A DNA stretch of 64,000 nucleotides from assembly GCF_024213195.1 (NCBI RefSeq), contig NZ_JANAVF010000010.1:62001-126000 (forward strand). Direction: 5' to 3'. Under the pieces are notes generated by a model. It made no database searches. It had not been told where the DNA came from and was given only the letters and a program-made list of their open reading frames with translations. The translations under genes and the position numbers were made by a program. The first letter of the stretch is position 1. Each line of letters begins with the position of its first letter. Source of the DNA: Streptomyces sp. TBY4. Its GTDB lineage: Bacteria; Actinomycetota; Actinomycetes; Streptomycetales; Streptomycetaceae. This document shows positions 15,252 to 22,841 of this stretch, piece after piece.

Positions 15252-16700
15252 ATGTCAAAGGTTCTCACCTCCCTGCCCACCGGCGAGCGCGTCGGAATCG
15301 CCTTCTCCGGCGGCCTCGACACCTCCGTCGCCGTCGCCTGGATGCGCGACAAGGGTGCCGTCCCCTGCACCTACACCGCCGACATCGGCCAGTACGACGA
15401 GCCCGACATCGCGTCGGTGCCCGCGCGGGCCACGGCGTACGGCGCCGAGATCGCGCGCCTGGTCGACTGCCGTGCGGCGCTCGTGGAGGAGGGCCTGGCG
15501 GCTCTCGCCTGCGGCGCGTTCCACATCCGCTCGGGCGGCCGTGCCTACTTCAACACGACGCCCCTCGGCCGCGCCGTGACCGGCACGCTGCTGGTCCGCG
15601 CGATGCTGGAGGACAACGTCCAGATCTGGGGCGACGGGTCGACCTTCAAGGGCAATGACATCGAGCGGTTCTACCGCTACGGCCTGCTCGCCAACCCGCA
15701 CCTGCGCATCTACAAGCCCTGGCTCGACGCCGACTTCGTCACCGAGCTCGGTGGTCGCAAGGAGATGTCGGAGTGGCTGCTCGCCCACGACCTCCCGTAC
15801 CGCGACAGCACCGAGAAGGCCTACTCCACCGACGCCAACATCTGGGGCGCCACCCACGAGGCGAAGACCCTGGAGCACCTCGACACCGGTGTGGAGACCG
15901 TCGACCCCATCATGGGCGTCCGGTTCTGGGACCCCTCGGTCGAGATCGCCACCGAGGACGTGACGATCGGCTTCGAGCAGGGCCGCCCGGTCACGATCAA
16001 CGGCAAGGAGTTCGCCTCCGCCGTGGACCTGGTCATGGAGGCGAATGCCATCGGAGGCCGCCACGGCCTCGGCATGTCGGACCAGATCGAGAACCGGATC
16101 ATCGAGGCCAAGAGCCGCGGCATCTACGAGGCTCCGGGCCTGGCCCTGCTGCACGCGGCGTACGAGCGCCTCGTCAACGCGATCCACAACGAGGACACCG
16201 TCGCCCAGTACCACAACGAGGGCCGGCGCCTCGGCCGCCTCATGTACGAGGGCCGCTGGCTGGACCCGCAGGCGCTGATGATCCGCGAGTCCCTGCAGCG
16301 CTGGGTGGGCACGGCGATCACGGGCGAGGTGACGCTGCGCCTGCGCCGCGGCGAGGACTACTCGATCATGAACACCACGGGCCCGGCGTTCAGCTACCAC
16401 CCGGACAAGCTCTCCATGGAGCGCACCGAGGATTCGGCGTTCGGCCCGGTGGACCGCATCGGCCAGCTCACCATGCGCAACCTCGACATCGCCGACTCCC
16501 GCGCGAAGCTCGAGCAGTACGCGGGCCTGGGCATCGTCGGTACGACCCACCCCGCCCTGATCGGCGCCGTCGAGGCGCCCGGCTCCGGCCTGATCGGCGC
16601 CATGCCCGAGGGCGGCGCCGAGGCGATCGCCTCGCGCGGCGAGGTCTCCGGCGACGACGAGCTGCTGGACCGCGCCGCGATGGAGTTCGGCACCGACTAG
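15252..16700 (+). CDS. argG: Argininosuccinate synthase (long form)
   Basis: A 482-residue enzyme that joins citrulline and aspartate with ATP to argininosuccinate, the penultimate step of arginine synthesis. The N-type ATP pyrophosphatase loop is SGGLDTS (19-25). Further family blocks are NTTPLGRAVTGTLLVRAM, IWGDGSTFKGNDIERFYRYG and DANIWGATHEAKTLE. The length fits the type-2 form (as in E. coli, about 447) and not the roughly 400-residue form usual in actinobacteria, so the organism may have another argG elsewhere. The tail of about 20 acidic residues is extra. No arg neighbours are adjacent; an ARG-box-like promoter precedes it and a strong hairpin follows. Confidence 0.95.
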   Translation: MSKVLTSLPTGERVGIAFSGGLDTSVAVAWMRDKGAVPCTYTADIGQYDEPDIASVPARATAYGAEIARLVDCRAALVEEGLAALACGAFHIRSGGRAYFNTTPLGRAVTGTLLVRAMLEDNVQIWGDGSTFKGNDIERFYRYGLLANPHLRIYKPWLDADFVTELGGRKEMSEWLLAHDLPYRDSTEKAYSTDANIWGATHEAKTLEHLDTGVETVDPIMGVRFWDPSVEIATEDVTIGFEQGRPVTINGKEFASAVDLVMEANAIGGRHGLGMSDQIENRIIEAKSRGIYEAPGLALLHAAYERLVNAIHNEDTVAQYHNEGRRLGRLMYEGRWLDPQALMIRESLQRWVGTAITGEVTLRLRRGEDYSIMNTTGPAFSYHPDKLSMERTEDSAFGPVDRIGQLTMRNLDIADSRAKLEQYAGLGIVGTTHPALIGAVEAPGSGLIGAMPEGGAEAIASRGEVSGDDELLDRAAMEFGTD

Positions 16701-16721
16701 CAGGCACGGCAGGACGTGACG

Positions 16722-16757
16722 CGCCGCCCGTGGTCCCTACAGGGACCACGGGCGGCG
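16722..16757 (+). terminator. argG terminator hairpin
   Basis: Perfect 17-bp arms, CGCCGCCCGTGGTCCCT at 16722-16738 and its complement at 16741-16757, are followed by TTT. It lies 22 bp past the argG stop and may also serve the convergent DeoR-type gene. Confidence 0.88.
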
Positions 16758-16784
16758 TTTCCCATGGGGGCAGGTCCTGAGGCG

Positions 16785-17024
16785 TCAGGAGGCCGTGGTC
16801 ATCCAGGGGGCGACCGCGCCACCGCGCACCCGGCGCACCTCGCCCCGGGAGTCCAGGAGCCGGAGGTCGCGGTGGACGGTCATCGCGCTGACGTCCAGTT
16901 CGCGGACGAGCCGCTCGAGGGAGACGTACCCCTCGCGGCACGCCGTCTCGACGATGTACCGCTGCCGGGAGGCGGCGGTCAGCTTGCCCGTCGCCAGGCT
17001 GATCCGGCGTACGCGGTCACTCAC
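16785..17024 (-). CDS. Stand-alone DeoR-type HTH protein
   Basis: Only 79 residues. The GTG at 17024 follows AAGGAGG with good spacing and is preferred over an upstream ATG at 17078. The sequence is a complete DeoR N-terminal winged HTH (RQRYIVETACREGYVSLERLVRELDVSAMTVHRDLRLLDSR, split here only by wording) ending in RRVRGGAV, but the sugar-phosphate sensor domain of about 170 residues is absent. The stop is followed by the argG terminator, so this looks like a real small protein and not a sequencing break. It is divergent from a GntR gene and shares its operator-rich promoter. Confidence 0.82.
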   Translation of the reverse strand: MSDRVRRISLATGKLTAASRQRYIVETACREGYVSLERLVRELDVSAMTVHRDLRLLDSRGEVRRVRGGAVAPWMTTAS

Positions 17025-17043
17025 GGCAGCCTCCTTGTTCGCA

Positions 17044-17177
17044 TGGACCAGATGTAGACCAAAACTAGACCACCTCACATCGGGGGAACTTGGCCGAAGG
17101 TCCCGGACTTCCGGGCCCGTGGACGGGGTGCGTCCCGATGCTGACTAGTCCTTCTGGTCCATTCCTGGTCCAGAAGG
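17044..17177. promoter_or_regulatory. Five phased TGGTCYA half-sites in a divergent promoter
   Basis: On the plus strand TGGACCA (17044-17050), TAGACCA (17055-17061) and TAGACCA (17066-17072) repeat every 11 bp next to the DeoR-type gene; TGGTCCA at 17155-17161 and 17166-17172 repeat at 11 bp next to the GntR gene. CCTTCTGG (17150-17157) and CCAGAAGG (17170-17177) form an inverted repeat around the latter pair. TGGTCTA/TAGACCA is the half-site class of HutC-type GntR proteins. Confidence 0.75.
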
Positions 17178-17203
17178 GATCGGCCGCGGTGAATACTGGA
17201 AGG

Positions 17204-17980
17204 GTGAATCAGCCCCTGGACCTGCGGCCCGTCCTCCGGGACGGGTCCGGGCCCGTCCACGTGCAGGCGCGCGACGCGATCGCCGACGCCCTCGCCGCGG
17301 CCGCCCTCGCCCCCGGCACGCGCCTCCCCTCCGAGCGCCACCTCTGCGAGCGCCTCGGGGTCAGCCGGGTCACGCTCCGCAAGGCCCTGCACGCGCTGCA
17401 GGAGGAGGGCCGGATCGGATCGGAGCAGCGGGCGGGCTGGCACGTCGCGGCCGCCCCCGGCGCCCTCCCGGCCTTCGAGCACACCTCCGAGCAGATCGGC
17501 GGGCTCATGGAGTACGGCCGCTGGCTCGGCTTCACCCCGACCGCGCGCGTACTCGCCGCCAGACTGCGCCCGGCGGATTTCGGGGAGGCCGACACCCTCC
17601 AGGTACTGCCCGGGGCGGGGATCTTCGAGCTGGACCGGGTGCGGCTCTTCGACGACGCCGTCATGTGCCACTCCGTCACCCTCGTCCCGGCGGAGCGCGC
17701 GCCGGGCATCGAGGGTCCCGACTACACGGCCGCATCGCTGTACACCGAGCTCGCGGCCCGCGGCATCGTCCCCACCCGTGCCGGCTACACCGTCCACTCT
17801 TCCCTCGTCCCCGCGGACGAGGCCCCCCTGCTCGAACTGCCCGAGGGCGCTCCCGTACTCCACATCGAGCAGCTCACCCGCGATCAGTTCGGCCGCCCCT
17901 GCGAGTACAACCGCGTGGTCTACCGCGCCGACCGCTACCGCTTCCACGCCACCCTGACGCCCGGTCCGGGCGGGGACTGA
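17204..17980 (+). CDS. GntR/HutC-family regulator with UTRA domain
   Basis: A 258-residue regulator. The N-terminal winged HTH reads VHVQARDAIADALAAAAL, LPSERHLCERLGVSRVTLRKAL. The C-terminal UTRA ligand domain shows GFTPTARVLAARLRPAD, FELDRVRLFDDAVMCHS and PVLHIEQLTRDQFGRPCEYNRVVYRADRYRF. Such proteins sense sugar phosphates or amino-acid intermediates. Two GTG codons, 17189 and 17204, are possible starts; 17204 is chosen because GGAAGG lies directly before it, but this is uncertain. Half-sites of the HutC type lie immediately upstream, so autoregulation and joint control with the divergent DeoR-type gene are likely. Nothing in the neighbourhood reveals the sugar. Confidence 0.88.
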   Translation: MNQPLDLRPVLRDGSGPVHVQARDAIADALAAAALAPGTRLPSERHLCERLGVSRVTLRKALHALQEEGRIGSEQRAGWHVAAAPGALPAFEHTSEQIGGLMEYGRWLGFTPTARVLAARLRPADFGEADTLQVLPGAGIFELDRVRLFDDAVMCHSVTLVPAERAPGIEGPDYTAASLYTELAARGIVPTRAGYTVHSSLVPADEAPLLELPEGAPVLHIEQLTRDQFGRPCEYNRVVYRADRYRFHATLTPGPGGD

Positions 17981-18080
17981 TGGCGGCGGACCGGGGGCCG
18001 TTGGTCCCTTGTGGGGGTTCGAGGCAACCGTAGATTTGGACAAAAGGGATGTTCGATCGATCGGTGGAGAGGGTGGAGCG

Positions 18081-18287
18081 ATGGCCGAGGTCCACTGGGA
18101 GGCCGGCCCGTACCGGATCACGGTGTCGCTGCCGGAATCGGACGCGCCGTGGGCGGCGGAGGGTACGAAGGGGCTGCGGGGGATCCGCCCCCTGTACCAG
18201 GGGCGGGGGCCCGAGCCCCGCCCGCTCCCCGAAGTCGAGGGCGGGATGAACCCTGTGCTGCTGGGCGCGCTCGGCAAGGGATTCTGA
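18081..18287 (+). CDS. Small conserved-type hypothetical protein
   Basis: A 68-residue protein beginning MAEVHWEAGPYRITVSLPES after a GGAG site. It is mixed charged and Gly/Pro-rich, with no membrane segment, Cys motif or recognised domain. Good third-position GC and a proper ribosome site argue that it is expressed. It stands alone between the GntR regulator and a VOC protein, and no function can be offered. Confidence 0.55.
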   Translation: MAEVHWEAGPYRITVSLPESDAPWAAEGTKGLRGIRPLYQGRGPEPRPLPEVEGGMNPVLLGALGKGF

Positions 18288-18310
18288 CGGAGCCCTGGCA
18301 GGATCACGGC

Positions 18311-18664
18311 ATGGAACGTGTGCTGGGGATCGGTGGATATTTCCTGCGGGCCGCGGATCCGGCGGCCCTGGGTGCGTGGTACCGGGACTGCCTGGGTCTG
18401 GACTCGGACGAGCACGGCCTGTGGCGCCAGGCCGCCGGGCCGACGGTGTTCGCGCCGTTCGAGTCCGGAACCGACTACTTCGGGTCCCCCGCCCAGCAGA
18501 CCATGCTCAACTTCCGGGTCCGCGACCTGGACGCGATGCTCGCGCAGCTGCGCGCCCAGGGGGCGGACGTGGCGGGGGAGACCCAGGACATGGACGGTGT
18601 CGGCCGGTTCGGCTGGGTCACCGATCCCGAGGGCAACCGGATCGAGCTGTGGCAGCCCGCCTGA
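18311..18664 (+). CDS. VOC-family (glyoxalase-like) protein
   Basis: A 117-residue single-chain VOC protein of two beta-alpha-beta-beta-beta modules: RVLGIGGYFLRAADPAALGAWYRDCLGL at the start, MLNFRVRDLDAMLAQLRAQGADV opening the second module, and GWVTDPEGNRIELWQP at the end with the metal-binding Glu. The family includes glyoxalases, dioxygenases and antibiotic-binding proteins. No resistance or catabolic neighbour points to a substrate. It converges on the MFS gene with 9 bp between stops. Confidence 0.85.
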   Translation: MERVLGIGGYFLRAADPAALGAWYRDCLGLDSDEHGLWRQAAGPTVFAPFESGTDYFGSPAQQTMLNFRVRDLDAMLAQLRAQGADVAGETQDMDGVGRFGWVTDPEGNRIELWQPA

Positions 18665-18673
18665 GCACGCCCC

Positions 18674-19999
18674 TCAGGCGCCGGCGGCGACAGCCGGCTC
18701 GCGGGCAGGAGTCCCGGGCCCCGCTGCCGGAGCATCGGAAGCCGCCGGGGTCGGCGGAGTGGCGTACACCGCCTCCGCCGGCAGGTGGCGCTCCAGCCGG
18801 GTCAGGGCGAACGCGGCGCCCAGCGCGGCGACGGCCAGGAAGGCCCAGGGCAGGCGCCCGTCGAGCGCGAGCAGTCCCGTGAAGAGCGACGGGGCCAGCG
18901 CGGTGGCCAGGGAGTACGACAGCTGGTACGTGGCGAGGTAGCGGCCGCGTACGGCCTCGGGCGCGGCCGAGACCGACAGGGCGCCGCCCGAGGGGCTGTG
19001 GACCAGTTCGCCGACCGTGTAGACCACCACGATGGCCAGCAGGGCGACCAGCGTCGCGGTCTGCCCGGGCCGGACCGTGCCGAGCACGATCTGCCCCACG
19101 AAGGCGGCGGCGAAGAGCAGTGCCCCGAGGGCCGCGGAGCGGGTGCGGCGGGCTCCGGAGCGGCGGACCCGGCTCGCGATCAGGACGCCGATTCCGGCGC
19201 AGAGGGCGGTGTTGACCGTGAAGGCCGCTCCGGTGAGCGAGTCGGGTCCGTGCAGCCAGGTGGTGATGTAGAGCGGGAAGAGGACGGAGAGGGCCGCGTA
19301 GCCGAGCGCGGTCAGGAAGTTGGCGGCGGTCAGGCCCAGGAAGGGCCGGTCGGCGAGCACCATCCGGTAGCCCGCGGGCGGACGCTTGGCCGAGCCGGGC
19401 TCGCCGTCCGCAGGATCCCGTACGACCGGCTTGACGCGGGTGACGAGCAGTCCGGCCAGCGCGAAGGCGACGGCGTTGCCCCAGGTGGTGTAGGTGAACC
19501 CGTCCGTCCCCCACAGGGCCAGCACTCCGGAGACGACCAGGGCGCCGGCGCCCATGCCCGCGTTCTGCAGGGCCCGGATGGAGGCCTGCAGCCGGTCCCG
19601 GGAGCCGCCCCGGGCCACTTCCCCGATGAGGGACTGCTGCACGATGGGGAAGGAACGGTCGGCGAGCGCCGTGACCAGCGCGACGGCGGCGAAGGCGGGG
19701 AGCGACCCGGCGAGCGGGTAGAGGGCGAAGCCGAAGGCGCGGACCGCGTAGAGCAGCAGGTTGACCTTCCTGGCCCCGAACCGGTCGACGGCCGAGCCGG
19801 CGAGCGGCATGACCGCGAGCCCGGCCAGGCCGGTCACCGTCAGCACGATGCCGACGAGGGCGAAGGAGAGGCCGGTGACGTGGTGGAAGAAGACGAGCGA
19901 GAAGGGGATGTACATCCCAATCCCGATCGCACTGATCCCCACCCCGAACAGCAGCGACCGCTCGCCCGCCACCCGTTCCTCGCGCATGCCCTTGCCCAT
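18674..19999 (-). CDS. MFS transporter
   Basis: A 441-residue integral membrane protein with about 12 hydrophobic segments. The cytoplasmic loop after helix 2 reads GSAVDRFGARKVNLLL, the MFS motif A pattern (D-R-x-G-x-[RK]). A central hydrophilic loop (VKPVVRDPADGEPGSAKRPPAGYRM) separates two halves. It most likely exports a small compound by proton antiport; the substrate is unknown. The ATG at 19999 follows GGGGGAGAGAG. An inverted repeat GCTTAG/CTAAGC lies 36 bp upstream and may bind a regulator not encoded here. Confidence 0.85.
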   Translation of the reverse strand: MGKGMREERVAGERSLLFGVGISAIGIGMYIPFSLVFFHHVTGLSFALVGIVLTVTGLAGLAVMPLAGSAVDRFGARKVNLLLYAVRAFGFALYPLAGSLPAFAAVALVTALADRSFPIVQQSLIGEVARGGSRDRLQASIRALQNAGMGAGALVVSGVLALWGTDGFTYTTWGNAVAFALAGLLVTRVKPVVRDPADGEPGSAKRPPAGYRMVLADRPFLGLTAANFLTALGYAALSVLFPLYITTWLHGPDSLTGAAFTVNTALCAGIGVLIASRVRRSGARRTRSAALGALLFAAAFVGQIVLGTVRPGQTATLVALLAIVVVYTVGELVHSPSGGALSVSAAPEAVRGRYLATYQLSYSLATALAPSLFTGLLALDGRLPWAFLAVAALGAAFALTRLERHLPAEAVYATPPTPAASDAPAAGPGTPAREPAVAAGA

Positions 20000-20034
20000 G
20001 GTGCTCTCTCCCCCGATTAGGTTACAGGGGAGTA

Positions 20035-20048
20035 GCTTAGTGCTAAGC
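20035..20048. promoter_or_regulatory. Inverted repeat upstream of the MFS gene
   Basis: GCTTAG (20035-20040) and CTAAGC (20043-20048) form a perfect palindrome with a TG spacer, in an AT-richer stretch 36 bp before the MFS start. TTAG-rich palindromes of this type are common operators of MarR-type repressors. Confidence 0.5.
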
Positions 20049-20057
20049 GACTTACCG

Positions 20058-20606
20058 TCAAGTCATTTCTTCGCGACCCTGCCCGCGCGTCCCCGTGCTC
20101 CATCCGGGCGGCAGTGCGGTGTGGATGCGGGCGATGGCCCGCAGCACGTCGTCGCGGTTCTTGGCCTGCTTCATCCAGGCGGGCAGGCGGGCCACCACGG
20201 TCATCTTCCGGCCGTGGTCGTGCCAGGGGATCCCTTCGCGTAGCGATGCCCGGACGAATCGTGTGATCAGGTCCAGGTGCTCCAGGTCGTAGGCCCACAC
20301 CCACCCGTGCCGGGTCTCGGCCTGCAGCCACAGGCGGATGCCGAAGTGCGGATCGGTGGCGGGTGCGTGCGGGTCCCGGTGCAGGGACACGGATCCACGG
20401 TTCCGTTCCTTCGCCGTCCCGCAGTTCCGGCAGACGAGACGCCTTGGTGCGAAGAGGCCCTGGTCGTTCACTGCGGCCGGGTCCGGTGCCGGCCCGACGC
20501 GCGCGACCCCGCCGCAGCCCGGGCAGCGCACGAGGACGGACGAGAGGAAGTCGTACTTCGTGGCGCGGGTGTCCCGGAACCGATGGTGTGGGGAACTCGT
20601 GCTCAT
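20058..20606 (-). CDS. Conserved-type hypothetical protein with zinc ribbon
   Basis: A 182-residue cytoplasmic protein starting MSTSSPHHRFRDTRATKYDF. Two Cys pairs, CPGCGG and CRNCG, separated by about 30 residues, look like a zinc ribbon. The rest (GIRLWLQAETRHGWVWAYDLEHLDLITRFVRASLRE) is Trp- and His-rich with a late amphipathic helix ending in WMKQAKNRDDVLRAI. No catalytic motif is recognised. Longer in-frame starts upstream exist but lie in sequence without protein-like composition. Confidence 0.65.
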   Translation of the reverse strand: MSTSSPHHRFRDTRATKYDFLSSVLVRCPGCGGVARVGPAPDPAAVNDQGLFAPRRLVCRNCGTAKERNRGSVSLHRDPHAPATDPHFGIRLWLQAETRHGWVWAYDLEHLDLITRFVRASLREGIPWHDHGRKMTVVARLPAWMKQAKNRDDVLRAIARIHTALPPGWSTGTRGQGREEMT

Positions 20607-20808
20607 CGGAGCAGTATGCGGGCCGGGCTGAACGGTGGTGCCGTCGGCCCGGATCCTGGCACGGCTATGCCCGTTCGGCGGCGCTGCTCTCCAACGCGAC
20701 CGCAACCCGCAGGAACGAGGTCGGGGAGGGGCACGGCCCGCGCCCCCTGCCGGCATCGACGACCCGCGTGTTTCACGCACCCGCGCACGCTGTGCCTCCG
20801 GGGCAGGA

Positions 20809-21642
20809 TCAGGTGGCGGTTGCTCGGGCCGAGCGGGGCTGGGCGCGGAGGGAGGGGAGCCGGGCTTGGTCTTCGGCTTCGGCCAGGCTTTCGCCCAGGG
20901 CCAGGAGGGAGAGGAGCCGCACCGGCCGTCCGGCCGTGGCGGCGGCCTCCAGTTTGTGGTGACCGTCGAGGAGGAAGTGGGTCAGGCCCCAGTGCGCGAA
21001 GTAGTCGTCACCCAGGTCGATGGCGGGCTGGCACACGTCCAGCGTGGAGATCGCCACCGCCGTGGGGACCGTTCCCTGTTCCATGAGCGCGATGTACTCC
21101 TCGACACGCCCCCTTTCGTTCCAGGTCGGGGGAACCATGGGCACGACGAATTCGTAGAGGTGGGCGTCCGCATCGACTGCGGTCTCGAAGGTCCGGTAGT
21201 ACGGGGTGGCAGGGTACTGCGGGAGGCCCCAGAACTGGTCGATTCCCCACGTCGTGACCTGCTCGTCGCTGAAGTAGTCACCGGCCTTGCCCGGGATGGT
21301 CAGCCGGGGTTCCAGGGTCAGGAGCAGCGGAAGGTACTCGCCCTCCGGCAGCAGCACACCGAACGCGTCGATCACGCCGCCGTCGTCCGGATCGGCCAGT
21401 GGTCCCCTGAGTCGCTCCTGCACGCTCTCCAGGGACAACTTCTCCTTCGCGGTGTCCAGCCGGCGGAACAGGAGCGGGCAGGTTCCGCAGTGGAAGCTCA
21501 GCTCGAAGGCGGGCTCGTCGTCGATCATGAGCAACCGGTCCGCCGGTCGGCGGCTGGGCTCCTGCTGCTCCCTCCCGAAGTGCAACCGCGCTTCGGAGGA
21601 TGGGACGCCGAGCCTGCGGGGTTCGCCCGTTCTGATCATCAT
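20809..21642 (-). CDS. Hypothetical protein with ParB/sulfiredoxin-like C-terminal motif
   Basis: A 277-residue protein starting at tandem ATGs (21642/21639). A FHCGTCPLLFRR segment near residue 51 holds a CxxC-type pair. The C-terminal part, YFAHWGLTHFLLDGHHKLEAAATAGRPVRLLSLLAL, resembles the 'DGHHRLEAA' core of ParB/sulfiredoxin-like nucleotide-binding domains. The middle is acidic and rich in Tyr/Trp with no known domain. A role in a nucleotide-dependent process is possible but not shown; it is a stand-alone gene next to the RNA ligase. Confidence 0.55.
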   Translation of the reverse strand: MMIRTGEPRRLGVPSSEARLHFGREQQEPSRRPADRLLMIDDEPAFELSFHCGTCPLLFRRLDTAKEKLSLESVQERLRGPLADPDDGGVIDAFGVLLPEGEYLPLLLTLEPRLTIPGKAGDYFSDEQVTTWGIDQFWGLPQYPATPYYRTFETAVDADAHLYEFVVPMVPPTWNERGRVEEYIALMEQGTVPTAVAISTLDVCQPAIDLGDDYFAHWGLTHFLLDGHHKLEAAATAGRPVRLLSLLALGESLAEAEDQARLPSLRAQPRSARATAT

Positions 21643-21677
21643 GGACCGACCGTACGGGGAAGCCGCCGGGTCGGAGC

Positions 21678-22301
21678 TCAGGCCTCTCCGTCGCCGAGGG
21701 TCCAGGCCTCGATGTCGCGGTAGTGGATCGGTCCCGGGCCACGGCCGATGTTGCTGCCCACCAGGTGCAGGCGCTCCGTCCGCCAGCGCCGGCCGGTGAA
21801 GCCGGCGAGTCCGGCGGCGGCCTCCACCGCCGAGGAGGCGTCGTGGCGGCGGGCGCGGGCCAGGGTCAGGTGCGGTCGCAGCGGCCGGTCCTCGAAGGAG
21901 ATGCCGCACTCCTTCACCACGGTGCGGACATCGGCGGCGAGCCGGTGCAGTCCGTCGAGGTCCCCGTCGATCCCGCTCCACAGCACGCGCTCGGCGAAGT
22001 GGCCGCCCCCGTGCAGGGAGAGGCGTACGGGACCGCGCGACGCCGCGAGTTCGGCGAGCGGCGGCCGCAGGAGCGGTACGGTCCCGACCGGAAGCTCGCC
22101 GAGGAACGCCAGGGTGATGTGCCAGTCCTCGATGCGGTTCCACCGCATGTGCGGGTACGCGGCGTACGCGGGAGCCAGCTCGCGCGCGAGTTCGTCCTTC
22201 GCGTCGTCGGGCGGGGCGAGGGCGATGAACACGCGAACGGTCGCGGGCCGGGCCGGTTCGGCCACGTCGTTCGCGTCAGTCGCATCGTTCACGTCAGTCA
22301 C
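21678..22301 (-). CDS. thpR: RNA 2',3'-cyclic phosphodiesterase / 2'-5' RNA ligase
   Basis: A 207-residue 2H-phosphoesterase. Both H-x-T-x motifs are present: HITLAF near residue 64 and HLTLAR near 150, about 85 residues apart as in the family. These proteins open 2',3'-cyclic phosphates or reversibly join 2'-5' RNA ends. The start is taken as the GTG at 22301, which overlaps the stop of the isochorismatase-like gene by 8 bp (translational coupling); the first 20 residues are a Asn/Asp/Ala/Val-rich stretch (TDVNDATDANDVAEPARP), so a later start is possible. Confidence 0.85.
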   Translation of the reverse strand: MTDVNDATDANDVAEPARPATVRVFIALAPPDDAKDELARELAPAYAAYPHMRWNRIEDWHITLAFLGELPVGTVPLLRPPLAELAASRGPVRLSLHGGGHFAERVLWSGIDGDLDGLHRLAADVRTVVKECGISFEDRPLRPHLTLARARRHDASSAVEAAAGLAGFTGRRWRTERLHLVGSNIGRGPGPIHYRDIEAWTLGDGEA

Positions 22302-22806
22302 AGGAGGCTTCGTAGTCCGCCGTGTTGCGGACCTCGCCGAACCGGGGAAAGATCCGCTCCACGGTGAACTCGTGCTCGTCGGCGGTGAAACCGGACATCG
22401 CGTCGGCCACGAACTCCAGCTCGTACCCGTGATCGCTCGCGGCCCGCGCCGTGGACTCGACCCCCATCGTGGTGACCAGTCCGGCGAGCACCAAGGTGTC
22501 CACGCCCAGGTCGCGCAGCCGGTCGTCCAGCCCGGTGCCGTGGAAGGCCCCGACGGTCTGCTTGACGACCAGGACGTCGCCCGGCCGCACCAGCCCGTCG
22601 GCGAACCCGCTCCCCGGCGGCTGCTCCGCGACGCCCGGCCGGTCCACCCGGACGAGCACCACCGGGCGTCCGCCCGCCCTGAAGGCCGCGGCCAGCCGGA
22701 GGCACCTGGCCAGGACCTCTTCACCTGAGTGAGGGGCGACCGGCATGCCGATGATGCGGGGCATCAGGTCGATGAGGATCAGCGCGGAAGTCACGGGAAG
22801 GATCAT
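22294..22806 (-). CDS. Isochorismatase-like cysteine hydrolase family protein
   Basis: A 170-residue Rossmann-like hydrolase. Asp13 (ALILIDLMPR) and Lys82 (VLVVKQTVGAF) of the usual Asp-Lys-Cys triad are present, but the nucleophile position reads VTTMGVESTARAA, so Gly115 stands where Cys is expected. Members with this TxxGVEST form exist and their activity is not settled; ordinary amidase or nicotinamidase chemistry is therefore doubtful. It overlaps the RNA ligase gene and is likely cotranscribed with it. Confidence 0.82.
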   Translation of the reverse strand: MILPVTSALILIDLMPRIIGMPVAPHSGEEVLARCLRLAAAFRAGGRPVVLVRVDRPGVAEQPPGSGFADGLVRPGDVLVVKQTVGAFHGTGLDDRLRDLGVDTLVLAGLVTTMGVESTARAASDHGYELEFVADAMSGFTADEHEFTVERIFPRFGEVRNTADYEASCD

Positions 22807-22841
22807 AGGACAGGGCCCACGGGCCCACGGAGGCCCACGGC

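Noticed and set aside
17204..17980. DasR, the N-acetylglucosamine regulator
   Set aside because: The half-site type is similar, but the N-terminal and UTRA sequences do not look like DasR and the operator layout is direct repeats instead of the dre palindrome.
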